A stretch of DNA of 56,458 bases from Mesorhizobium sp. BR1-1-16 (lineage in GTDB: Bacteria; Pseudomonadota; Alphaproteobacteria; Rhizobiales; Kaistiaceae): the NCBI RefSeq assembly GCF_020165495.1, contig NZ_JAIUIE010000019.1, positions 1-56,458 of the forward strand. The letters run 5' to 3'. Under the pieces are notes generated by a model, which searched no databases, had not been told where the DNA came from, and saw only the letters and a list, made by a program, of their open reading frames with translations. The position numbers were made by a program, and so were the translations under genes. Shown here one piece after another: positions 18,479-26,049 of this stretch (within the stretch, counting starts at the first letter, position 1; the number at the start of each line of letters is the position of its first letter).

Positions 18479-19255
18479 ATGACTTTCGAGACACAGCCAC
18501 CAAGGGTCATCAAGGTAACGGGCGGCGTGTCGATCGGCGGGGCGCCGGTCTCGTACACGGCCTTCATGGCGGCGCTGGTTGCCATCCTCGCTTTTGTCCC
18601 TGCATCCATCGTCGTCGGCGGGATGGGCGGAGGCTGGCCGCTTCATGACGTCATTCATCCACTGCTTGGCCTGCTGCTAGGGCCGATCGCCGGCCCGATC
18701 GCTTCTGCCATCGGCATCCTGATCGGCGGCGTCATCGCGCCCTACACCAATCTTGGGCCCTGGGCGCCGCTGATGGGCGCCATGAGCGCATTCGCCGTCG
18801 GCATGGTCATGCAGCCGAACCGGTCGCTGTGGTTCGTGCCATGGGTCATCACACTGGCCGCCAACCTCATTTATCTCTGGCAGGCGCTTTCCTTCGGCAT
18901 CAGCTTTCCGCTGTGGCTCAGCAATGTCATCACCATCGATATAGCGCTCATCCTGATCGCCATTCCGCAGATTCGGAATTGGAGCATCGAGCGGATCCGC
19001 ACAGGCGGTGTTGGCCTCAAGACCTATATCGGCTTCTTCGTCGTGTTCTTCTTCGGGTCGACGGCCGGCATCCAGCTCAACTGGGTGCCATCCTTTGCCA
19101 CCAATCCTTGGCCGGCTGAAGTCTGGCCGGTGCTGATCCCGATCATCGCGGTCGAGCGCCTCGCCTTCAGCGCGATCGGCGCCCTGATCGGCTTCGGCGT
19201 GGTCAGCGCGCTGCGCCGTTCGCCGCTCGCCAAGGCGACGATGGCTGGCTACTGA
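18479..19255 (+). CDS. ECF transporter substrate-specificity (S) component-like membrane protein
   Basis: This 258-residue, very hydrophobic protein has about six membrane segments, with Gly/Pro-rich loops such as HPLLGLLLGPIAGPIASAIG. It sits directly before an ECF ATPase and an EcfT gene, which identifies it as the substrate-binding S subunit. I do not recognise the vitamin-specific subfamily (not obviously BioY, ThiT, RibU, PanT or CbrT). The start at 18479 has an AGGG seven bases upstream; an in-frame ATG at 18464 is possible. Its stop is two bases from the ATPase start codon. Confidence 0.75.
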   Translation: MTFETQPPRVIKVTGGVSIGGAPVSYTAFMAALVAILAFVPASIVVGGMGGGWPLHDVIHPLLGLLLGPIAGPIASAIGILIGGVIAPYTNLGPWAPLMGAMSAFAVGMVMQPNRSLWFVPWVITLAANLIYLWQALSFGISFPLWLSNVITIDIALILIAIPQIRNWSIERIRTGGVGLKTYIGFFVVFFFGSTAGIQLNWVPSFATNPWPAEVWPVLIPIIAVERLAFSAIGALIGFGVVSALRRSPLAKATMAGY

Positions 19256-19257
19256 GC

Positions 19258-21027
19258 ATGACGTTCGGCGGGATCGAACAGAGGAACGAGCGGCATCCGC
19301 CGCTCGTCGCCTTCGAGCAGGTCGGCTACGCTTATCCGGGCGCCGACCGTAGGGCGCTGGACGGACTCGATCTGACGATCGCGCGCGGCGCGTTCGTCGG
19401 CATTGTCGGGGCTACCGGCGCCGGAAAATCGACCCTTTGCCTCACGCTCAACGGCATCGTGCCGCAATTCTTCGGCGGGTCCTTCTTCGGCACCGTGACG
19501 ATCGGCGGACACGATACGCTGGAGACAGCCACCAGCCGGCTCGCCGGCACGGTCGGGATGGTGTTCGAGGATCCGGAAACGCAGATCACCGCGACCACCG
19601 TCGAGGGGGAAGTCGCCTTTGCGCTTGAGAACCTCAAAGTGCCGACCGCGGATATGCAGGTGCGCGTCGCCGAGGCTTTGCGGGCGGTCGGGCTCGCCGG
19701 GCTCGAACGCAAGCATCCGGCCCGCCTCTCCGGCGGACAGAAGCAGCGCCTCGCCATCGCGTCGGCGCTTGCCCTATCTCCCGACCTCATCGTTCTCGAC
19801 GAGCCGACCTCGCAGCTCGACCCGATCGGGACGAGCGAGGTTTTCGCGCTCCTTTCGCACCTCAACCGTGAGCGCGGCATCACGATCATCGTCGCGAGCC
19901 ATGCCAGCGAGGAACTGGCGGCTGTGGCGAGCCGTGTCCTGTTACTCTCCGGCGGCCGCATCGTCCGTGACGGAAGTTCGCAGCAGGTTTTGGGTGACGT
20001 CGCGCTGCTACAGCGTCATGACGTCAGGCCGCCCGACATCGCCCAGGCTTTCGCAGCCGTCGCGGTGCGGCTCAGCCCCGGCGCGCCGCCGCTGGCACCG
20101 GTCACGCTGGCAGAGGCGCCGCGCGCCTTTGCCCGTTTTCGCGAGGCCTTCGCCGCCACTGAAACGGAGCAGCCGGTAATTCTGCCAAGAGGCGGGGCGC
20201 CTGTGCTGGAGGCGGTCGGCGTTTCACATGTCTATCCCGACGGGACAGCCGCACTGCGCGGCGTCGACCTTTCGATCCGCCGCGGCGAATTCGTTGCGCT
20301 CGGCGGCCGCAATGGCTGCGGCAAGTCCACTCTGATCCGGCATTTCATGCACTTGCTCGCGCCATCATCCGGCACGGTGCGGGTCGACGGCGCCGATGTC
20401 GCCGGGTTCAAGATCAGCGATCTTGCCCGCCGCATTGGCTATGTCTCTCAGAATGCGCATCAGCAGCTCTTTTGCGACAGCGTTCGCGAGGAAGTCGCCT
20501 TCGCATTGCAGCTGATGAAGCGCCCGAAGGGTGAAGTCGACGCGGCGGTCGATTATGCGCTGGACGCGATGCGGCTCACCGATCTCGCAGACCGCCATCC
20601 CGCATCGCTGAGCCGCGGCGATCGGCTCCGTCTCGCGATCGCTGCGACGCTGGCCCCGGGACCCGACATGCTGATCTTCGATGAGCCGACGACCGGTCAG
20701 GACTGGGCGGGAGCGCTCGCCATCCTCGATATCTGCCGGGCCCTGAACGCCCGCGGCAAGACCGTGCTACTGGTCACGCATCACCTCTATCTACTTGCGG
20801 GCTATGCCGAACGCCTCGTCGTGATGGCGCAAGGGCGCGTCGTGCTCGACGGGCCTCTCGTCGACGTTCTCTATGCGGGACCGGCGTTGGAGGCTGCGTC
20901 TCTCGCTCCGCCCCAGACGGTCAGCTTCGCAGCCGGTATCAGCAACCTCGCGGCGGCGGGGCGGCGTCCGCTGTCGCCGGCCTCCCTGGCCGCGTTGGTG
21001 GATTCGCGATCCGGAGTCGCTCTGTGA
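19258..21027 (+). CDS. Fused double ECF ATPase (EcfA-EcfA' type)
   Basis: This 589-residue protein contains two ABC ATPase domains in one chain, replacing the usual EcfA1/EcfA2 pair. Domain 1 has Walker A GATGAGKST (51-59), signature LSGGQKQRL and Walker B LIVLDEPTSQLD. Domain 2 has Walker A GGRNGCGKST, a Q-loop YVSQNAHQQLF, an altered signature LSRGDRLRL and Walker B MLIFDEPTTGQD. The altered second signature suggests that one of the two composite ATP sites is weak. It is coupled to its neighbours: two bases after the S gene, and its stop overlaps the EcfT start (GTGA at 21024). Confidence 0.9.
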   Translation: MTFGGIEQRNERHPPLVAFEQVGYAYPGADRRALDGLDLTIARGAFVGIVGATGAGKSTLCLTLNGIVPQFFGGSFFGTVTIGGHDTLETATSRLAGTVGMVFEDPETQITATTVEGEVAFALENLKVPTADMQVRVAEALRAVGLAGLERKHPARLSGGQKQRLAIASALALSPDLIVLDEPTSQLDPIGTSEVFALLSHLNRERGITIIVASHASEELAAVASRVLLLSGGRIVRDGSSQQVLGDVALLQRHDVRPPDIAQAFAAVAVRLSPGAPPLAPVTLAEAPRAFARFREAFAATETEQPVILPRGGAPVLEAVGVSHVYPDGTAALRGVDLSIRRGEFVALGGRNGCGKSTLIRHFMHLLAPSSGTVRVDGADVAGFKISDLARRIGYVSQNAHQQLFCDSVREEVAFALQLMKRPKGEVDAAVDYALDAMRLTDLADRHPASLSRGDRLRLAIAATLAPGPDMLIFDEPTTGQDWAGALAILDICRALNARGKTVLLVTHHLYLLAGYAERLVVMAQGRVVLDGPLVDVLYAGPALEAASLAPPQTVSFAAGISNLAAAGRRPLSPASLAALVDSRSGVAL

Positions 21028-21851
21028 TCGCAACGGAGACACTTGTCCAGTTGCCGGCGGGGCGGTTCGCCGGCATCGATTTCCGCGTCAAGCTGGTTCT
21101 GCTGCTGCTCGCCAGCACGCTGATCTTCGTCTGGAACAATCTCATCGCCCAAGGGCTATTGTTGGCCTTCGTGGTCGGGCTGATGCTCGCCGCGGGCACG
21201 CCGCTCGCGACGCTCTGGCGGCTCGTGAGGATCACCCTGCCGGCTCTGGTGCTCATCGTGGTGATCCAAGGCTTGTGGAGCCCGTTCGGCGTCCATCCGG
21301 TCTTCACGCTTCCCCCCAATTTTCCGCTTCTCGGCGGGGCCCATGTCTTCACGGTCGAGGGGCTACTCTTCGGCCTCGTCGTCTCGTGCCGCATCCTCGT
21401 GCCGCTGCTTGCGTTCCAGCTCGTCTTCATGACGACGGAGGCCAACGATATCGTCCTCGGGCTCACCCGGCTGCGCGTGCCTTATCGCGTGGCGCTGCTC
21501 TTCTCGACAACGTTTCGCTTCGTGCCGCTGCTGCTCGAAGAATTTCAGGCAATCAAGGACGCGCAGCGGCTCCGCGGCATCGATCTCGACAGTTTCGGCA
21601 TGGTGCGCAAGCTCGTTGCCATGGGGCGCATGCTGGTTCCGCTGATCACCGGCTGCCTCAGCAAGGCCCAGTCGATGGAGATCGCGCTGCAGGCCCGCGC
21701 CTTCACCGGCTCGCCGGACCGAACGCAGCTGCATCCTGGACGCGAGAAGCTCACGCTCGCCGAGCGCCTGATGATCGGCCTCGGCCTTCTTTTCTGGTTC
21801 GGCGCGATCATCGCGCGGATCGCTTTCGGTATCGGAGGATCGGTTCTTTGA
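21024..21851 (+). CDS. ECF transporter transmembrane (T) component
   Basis: The 275-residue protein has membrane segments at the N-terminus (VKLVLLLLASTLIFVW) and a cytosolic coupling region with two helices carrying the EcfT-type signatures: AQRLRGI and, about 50 residues on, ALQARAFTG. These contact the ATPase Q-loop grooves. A final membrane segment (LMIGLGLLFWFGAII) precedes the end. The GTG start overlaps the ATPase stop, and its own stop overlaps the TTG start of the next gene. It completes an S-AA'-T module. Confidence 0.9.
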   Translation: MIATETLVQLPAGRFAGIDFRVKLVLLLLASTLIFVWNNLIAQGLLLAFVVGLMLAAGTPLATLWRLVRITLPALVLIVVIQGLWSPFGVHPVFTLPPNFPLLGGAHVFTVEGLLFGLVVSCRILVPLLAFQLVFMTTEANDIVLGLTRLRVPYRVALLFSTTFRFVPLLLEEFQAIKDAQRLRGIDLDSFGMVRKLVAMGRMLVPLITGCLSKAQSMEIALQARAFTGSPDRTQLHPGREKLTLAERLMIGLGLLFWFGAIIARIAFGIGGSVL

Positions 21852-22303
21852 TCGAGGATGGTTTCGCTGACCAGGCCGCGCTCCTGGCAATGCTGGAGCG
21901 CCAGGCTGACGCCTGGAAGACGGGCGATTTCACGCTCGCGAGTGAGGACTGGCATCCCGACGGCGTGCTCACCGCTCCCGGCAACCGCGTACCCTTTGCC
22001 GCTCTCGCAGAGACGATCACCCGCTTCCACGCCGATTTCGTCGACCTCGAGGTGACGATCACCAACGCGTTCGCTTCTGCGGACGGCAAGAAGATTGCCT
22101 TCGAATGGTTGTGGACAGTCTCGCGCCGCCGCGACGGCGCCCGCAGCGCGACGCCGGACGCCATCATCGTCGATCTTGCAGATGGCAAGATCCTCGAATG
22201 GCGCGAATACTTCGACACCGCGGCGGCGGTGGAGGACTATCACGCCAAGGACGATGACCATGGCGCAGCGGAAGGTTCGCCCAAGCGCGATGCAACCCCG
22301 TGA
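21848..22303 (+). CDS. NTF2/SnoaL-like protein in the ECF operon
   Basis: The 151-residue protein has the cone-shaped NTF2-like fold seen in SnoaL cyclases, ketosteroid isomerase-like enzymes and many small-molecule-binding proteins: an N-terminal helix (AMLERQADAWKTGDF), an FHADFVDLEVTITNAFASAD strand pair, and a final KILEWREYFDTAAAVEDY block. The start is a TTG at 21848 that overlaps the EcfT stop; a GGAGG sits at about 21835, about nine bases upstream. The next in-frame ATG (21890) would cut the first helix. Its place between transporter and oxidoreductase suggests action on the imported compound. Confidence 0.75.
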   Translation: MIEDGFADQAALLAMLERQADAWKTGDFTLASEDWHPDGVLTAPGNRVPFAALAETITRFHADFVDLEVTITNAFASADGKKIAFEWLWTVSRRRDGARSATPDAIIVDLADGKILEWREYFDTAAAVEDYHAKDDDHGAAEGSPKRDATP

Positions 22304-22893
22304 ACGTGCTCGTCGTCTATTGTCATCCCTGTAGCGACAGCTTCACGGCCGCAGTGCGCGATACCGTGGTGTCCGCGCTCGGGCAAGCCGGCCATGCCGT
22401 TGCGATGATCGATCTCTATGGAGAGCGCTTCGACCCTGTGATGGGGGCAGAGGAGCGTCGCGGTTATCACGACGAGGCAACCAATCTCGTGCCGTTCGAG
22501 CACCACGCGCGTCACCTGCGCTGGGCGGAAATGGTTATCTTTGTCTATCCCACATGGTGGTACGGACTACCCGCCATGCTCAAGGGGTGGTTGGAGCGGG
22601 TTATGGTGCCTGGCTTTGCCTTCCAGATGCCGACCAAGCATCGCGGCTCACGGCCTAATCTCACAAATATCCAACGCCTTTTGGTCTTCACGACGTGCGG
22701 TGCAACGCCCTTTTTGAGCTGGATTATGGGACAGCCGGGCCGGCGCACGCTGTTGCGCGGTTTCCGCTCGGTTTGCCATGTGCGATGCCGAACAGGGTTT
22801 AGGGCACTCTACAAGATGGACAGCGCCAGCGAAGAGGCGCGCAAGCGCCACCTCGCGAGGATTCGGAGCGCGGTGCTCGGCATCAGGTCCTGA
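22300..22893 (+). CDS. Flavodoxin-fold NAD(P)H oxidoreductase
   Basis: This 197-residue protein belongs to the NAD(P)H:quinone oxidoreductase/KefF-like Flavodoxin_2 family. The N-terminal VLVVYCHPCSDSFTAAV loop is the FMN/FAD phosphate site. FVYPTWWYGLPAMLKGW is the family's flavin and substrate block, followed by FTTCGAT. It should use NAD(P)H to reduce quinones, nitro groups or similar acceptors. The GTG start overlaps the preceding stop (GTGA), so it is the last member of the ECF operon. The substrate is unknown, presumably related to what the transporter carries. Confidence 0.8.
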   Translation: MNVLVVYCHPCSDSFTAAVRDTVVSALGQAGHAVAMIDLYGERFDPVMGAEERRGYHDEATNLVPFEHHARHLRWAEMVIFVYPTWWYGLPAMLKGWLERVMVPGFAFQMPTKHRGSRPNLTNIQRLLVFTTCGATPFLSWIMGQPGRRTLLRGFRSVCHVRCRTGFRALYKMDSASEEARKRHLARIRSAVLGIRS

Positions 22894-23028
22894 TTGGGTG
22901 CTGAGGCGACCGCCTCTGTGCCCGCGAAGCATGCGATCGACGCGTTCAACCGGCGGGGGGCTTCCGACTATGGCCGTCGTGATGCAGGAGCCGGCAGCCG
23001 CGGTGCGGGAGGCCTGTGTGCTGCGGCC

Positions 23029-23505
23029 TTAAGTGATCGGATCGGGCTGCGATGGAGTCACGTGATCGAGGATCAGTACGCCGTCGAGATGGTCGATCTC
23101 GTGCTGGATCACCATGGCGAGCATTCCGTCCAGCTCCGTGACACGGTCGACGCCGTTGCGGTCGAGATAGCTCACTTTCACGCGCTCCGGCCGCTTGACG
23201 GTCCTCGGCTGGTTGGGAATCGACAGGCAGCCTTCTTCGCGGGCCGTCATTGTCTCGGAGGACCATGTGATGGTCGGATTGACGAAGAAGAGCGGGTTCC
23301 TCTCGCCTTGCTTCCAGTCGGTGTCGACGACGGCGACGCGTTGCAGCACGCCGATCTGGACCGCCGCAAGCCCGCGTCCCTCGGCCTGATACATCGTCTC
23401 CAGCATGTCATCGAGCAGCGCCAGCGTCGCCTCGGTGACGGCGGGCACAGGGATGGAGATTTCGCGTAGGATCGGATCGGGATGAGTGAGAATGGGGCGG
23501 ATCAT
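23029..23505 (-). CDS. def: Peptide deformylase
   Basis: The 158-residue protein shows all three deformylase motifs: GRGLAAVQIG (motif 1), EEGCLSIP (motif 2, metal Cys) and QHEIDHLDG (motif 3, metal His pair and catalytic Glu). It removes the formyl group from nascent proteins. It is not next to fmt or other translation genes, and motif 1 lacks the usual GVGLAA wording, so this is probably an accessory second copy. The GRGLAAVQ form is seen in such copies. Confidence 0.93.
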   Translation of the reverse strand: MIRPILTHPDPILREISIPVPAVTEATLALLDDMLETMYQAEGRGLAAVQIGVLQRVAVVDTDWKQGERNPLFFVNPTITWSSETMTAREEGCLSIPNQPRTVKRPERVKVSYLDRNGVDRVTELDGMLAMVIQHEIDHLDGVLILDHVTPSQPDPIT

Positions 23506-23558
23506 GATCGCTCCGTGCGTGGGTTCGAGGCAGGTAATTGCGAGTGTTGTCTTGCCGG

Positions 23559-24998
23559 TCAGACCGACTTCTCGGCTCCTGCGCCGCCAATTCGGTGTGC
23601 GAGTTCCTCGACAAGCACGGCTTCGGGTAGGAGCTCCATGCCGCCATAGGTCAGCATCATGGCTTGGCCCTCAGCGTCCAGCGTCCGCACCGCCAGCTCG
23701 CCATGGCTGGCGAAGCCGTTGGCCTTTCTGATGCGGGCCTCGGTAGGGCTCGTGACGGCGAGCTCGACGGCATCGGTGAACGGGGCCATCAGGTCGGGCA
23801 TCACGGCATAGACCTTCGAACCGATCGGGACGAGATCGAGAGCCGTCCAGTAGCTCCACCAGCGCCCCTTCCAGTCGGCGACATCGGCACTGGCCGGCCC
23901 GCCCTCGGCAAAGCGATGCATGATGGACAGCACCCCCTCGACCCAGGGATTGGCCAGGCCGTCGATGCAGTTGGTGACGATCGAGACGGTGACGCCCCAG
24001 TCCGGCACGCAGGCAGTGCGGCTGATGAAGCCCTGGAAAGCACCGGAATGGCCGAACCAGGCATGACCCTCGGTGGTGCCTGCGATCGTGCCGAGCCCAT
24101 AGTGCCGCCCGAGGCTGTCGTCAGGGACCACCCAGTGGCGGCGCGTCATCTCGCGGCGGCTGGCAGGCGAAAGGACGCTCGACGGTGCAGCCGGGTCGAG
24201 GCTGCCGATGAAGCGGGCCAGATCGCCCGCGGTACTGACGAAGCCGGTTGCCGAGGCCAGGGCATTGGTCGGATTGTGCCCTGGGATGGCGACCCGCCGT
24301 CCCAACGGCCGCTTGCCGCTATGACCGGTCGCCAGCGGTGCCGGCGAAGGTAACGGCATGTCGGCTGCGGTGGCGTTGAGGCCCGAAGGCGTCACGATCT
24401 CGCGTTCGATCCAGCGCCGGTAGGGTTCGCCCGTGACGGCCTCGATGACGAGTCCGGCGAGGCCGAAGCCGACATTCGAATATTTGAAGCGCGTATTGGC
24501 CGCGAGGGTGAGAGGCGCGGCCAATTCGGCCCGCAGCGCCGCCTCGTCGAAGAACGGCTGGCGATCCTGCCAGTGCACGGCCCGCAAGCCGTCGCGCAGC
24601 AGGCCGGCGCTGTGCGAAAGCAACTGGCTAATCGTAACCGCCACATTGTCGGCGGGCAGGCCCGTAACATAGCGGCCGACAGGATCGTCTAGGTGCAGCA
24701 GACCGGCCTCGTGCAGCTTCATGATCGCCGCTGCCGTGAAGGTCTTCGAATGCGAAGCGACGCGGAACCGGTGCGCCGGCGTCAGCGGCGTGCGGCTGGC
24801 GAGGTCAGCAATGCCGAACGCGCGTTCCGCCACTACCGCGCCGCCTTCCGCGACCGCCAGGACGCAGCCCGGCTGTTCGCTCGCGCGCATCTGATGGCCG
24901 AGCCAGTCTTCGGCATAGGCGATCGCCTCGGGCAGCCAGTCATGCATGGACGTCATCTCCTCGTCTCTGATGGCCGAGGCCGCCGCCTCGTTCGTCAC
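23559..24998 (-). CDS. Serine hydrolase of the class C beta-lactamase/EstB family
   Basis: The 479-residue protein has the S-x-x-K catalytic motif in RVASHSKTFTAAAIMKLHEAG at about residue 82 and a Tyr-x-Asn motif (YSNVGFGLAG) as general base. No clear signal peptide is seen, so a cytosolic esterase or D-amino-acid peptidase is possible. The GTG at 24998 overlaps the stop of the upstream S33 hydrolase gene (GTGA), so the two are coupled; an in-frame Met at 24956 is an alternative. It may belong functionally to the peptide-uptake locus next door. The closest activity cannot be named. Confidence 0.85.
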   Translation of the reverse strand: MTNEAAASAIRDEEMTSMHDWLPEAIAYAEDWLGHQMRASEQPGCVLAVAEGGAVVAERAFGIADLASRTPLTPAHRFRVASHSKTFTAAAIMKLHEAGLLHLDDPVGRYVTGLPADNVAVTISQLLSHSAGLLRDGLRAVHWQDRQPFFDEAALRAELAAPLTLAANTRFKYSNVGFGLAGLVIEAVTGEPYRRWIEREIVTPSGLNATAADMPLPSPAPLATGHSGKRPLGRRVAIPGHNPTNALASATGFVSTAGDLARFIGSLDPAAPSSVLSPASRREMTRRHWVVPDDSLGRHYGLGTIAGTTEGHAWFGHSGAFQGFISRTACVPDWGVTVSIVTNCIDGLANPWVEGVLSIMHRFAEGGPASADVADWKGRWWSYWTALDLVPIGSKVYAVMPDLMAPFTDAVELAVTSPTEARIRKANGFASHGELAVRTLDAEGQAMMLTYGGMELLPEAVLVEELAHRIGGAGAEKSV

Positions 24999-25855
24999 GC
25001 CGCGGTCTCAGCCAGGAATTCGCGCAGGACCGCCAGATAGCGACCGGGCTGGTCTCGCCCGACGCCGTGACCGGCGCCGATGAAGCGCTCGTAGCGCACC
25101 AGCGCGGGTGGCAGCGCCGCGGCGATATCATCGGAATCGGCAATCGGCGTGACCGGGTCGAGATCGCCGCCGAGGACCAGGGTCGGGCATCGGATCAGCT
25201 TCAGCCGGTCACGGAAGTCAAACCGGAATCCCTCGCCGTCGGCGTTGAAGAAATGCTCGAGCATTGCCGGATTGAAGGTCGAACGCTTATCGGTATCGGC
25301 CGGCCGCGGCGTCGGATTGTAGAGCGGGAAGCACTCGTCCAAATAAGCCTGCACCTTGCCCACATCGCCCGGATCCGTCCAAAAGGCTTCGGCGACCGAA
25401 TGGGCTCGGGTGCCGTGCAGCCGCATGAAGGTGTCCAGGCAGCGGTCGAGCCGAAACTTGCCCGCAGTGCTCGAAAGGACCAACCCGGAGAGATGATCGG
25501 GGTGGCGCAGCGCGTAGCTCTGGGCGACGAAGCCGCCGAACGAGAGGCCGAGAACGACGGGGCGCTCGATGCCGAGCTGGGCGAACAGTGCCCTGAGGTC
25601 GTCGGCCCACTGCGCCAGGGTCCAGTGGGCCGGATCGCTGTAGCCCGAGCGCCCATTGCCGCGATGGTCGACATAGACGATCTGGGCGACGTCCGTGAGC
25701 AGGCCGTGCTGCGGCTTGAACGAGGAGTGGTCGAAGCCCGGCCCGCCATGTAGGAGGACCAGCGTCGGCCGTTGCCGCATTACCGGTCCATCCGGCACCA
25801 GACCCGCGCCGTCGACGTCAAACCAGATCCGCGTGTTGTTGACGATCGTGTGCAT
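24995..25855 (-). CDS. S33-type alpha/beta hydrolase (proline-iminopeptidase-like)
   Basis: This 286-residue alpha/beta hydrolase has the S33 signature HGGPG at 36-40 (oxyanion loop), the nucleophile elbow GLSFGG (Ser105), the acid in GGDLDPVTP and the His in GAGHGVG. S33 enzymes trim N-terminal residues from small peptides or hydrolyse amino acid amides. I chose the Met at 25855; an open extension to 25918 lacks family similarity. The gene is divergent from a peptide ABC importer, sharing about 190 bases that hold an 18-bp dyad. It is coupled to a beta-lactamase-fold hydrolase downstream. Confidence 0.85.
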   Translation of the reverse strand: MHTIVNNTRIWFDVDGAGLVPDGPVMRQRPTLVLLHGGPGFDHSSFKPQHGLLTDVAQIVYVDHRGNGRSGYSDPAHWTLAQWADDLRALFAQLGIERPVVLGLSFGGFVAQSYALRHPDHLSGLVLSSTAGKFRLDRCLDTFMRLHGTRAHSVAEAFWTDPGDVGKVQAYLDECFPLYNPTPRPADTDKRSTFNPAMLEHFFNADGEGFRFDFRDRLKLIRCPTLVLGGDLDPVTPIADSDDIAAALPPALVRYERFIGAGHGVGRDQPGRYLAVLREFLAETAA

Positions 25856-25938
25856 GGAGTTGCCGTCCCGCTTGTTGGTGGCCGCGCAAACAGCGCGGCG
25901 CCGGACCGGCAGTCTCACCCACCGCCGCCCGCACGCGA

Positions 25939-25956
25939 ACTAGCAACTTTACTAGT
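25939..25956. promoter_or_regulatory. Candidate lux-box-type operator
   Basis: The 18-bp dyad ACTAGCAACTTTACTAGT lies in the divergent promoter region between the S33 hydrolase and the peptide-binding-protein gene. The 7-base arms match at six positions. Length and CTnGCA-like half-sites resemble operators of LuxR-type regulators such as the 18-bp tra box. A further ACTAG lies at 26024-26028. The only LuxR-type gene in the window is the last gene of this locus. Assignment is inference. Confidence 0.4.
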
Positions 25957-26049
25957 CCCCCAAACGGCCTAGCGGTGATTGCCTGCCTGTTCGAGGGGCG
26001 GATCTCCGGCGCCCCGTTCGACTACTAGCCCGACAAAGGACCTTGCCCC

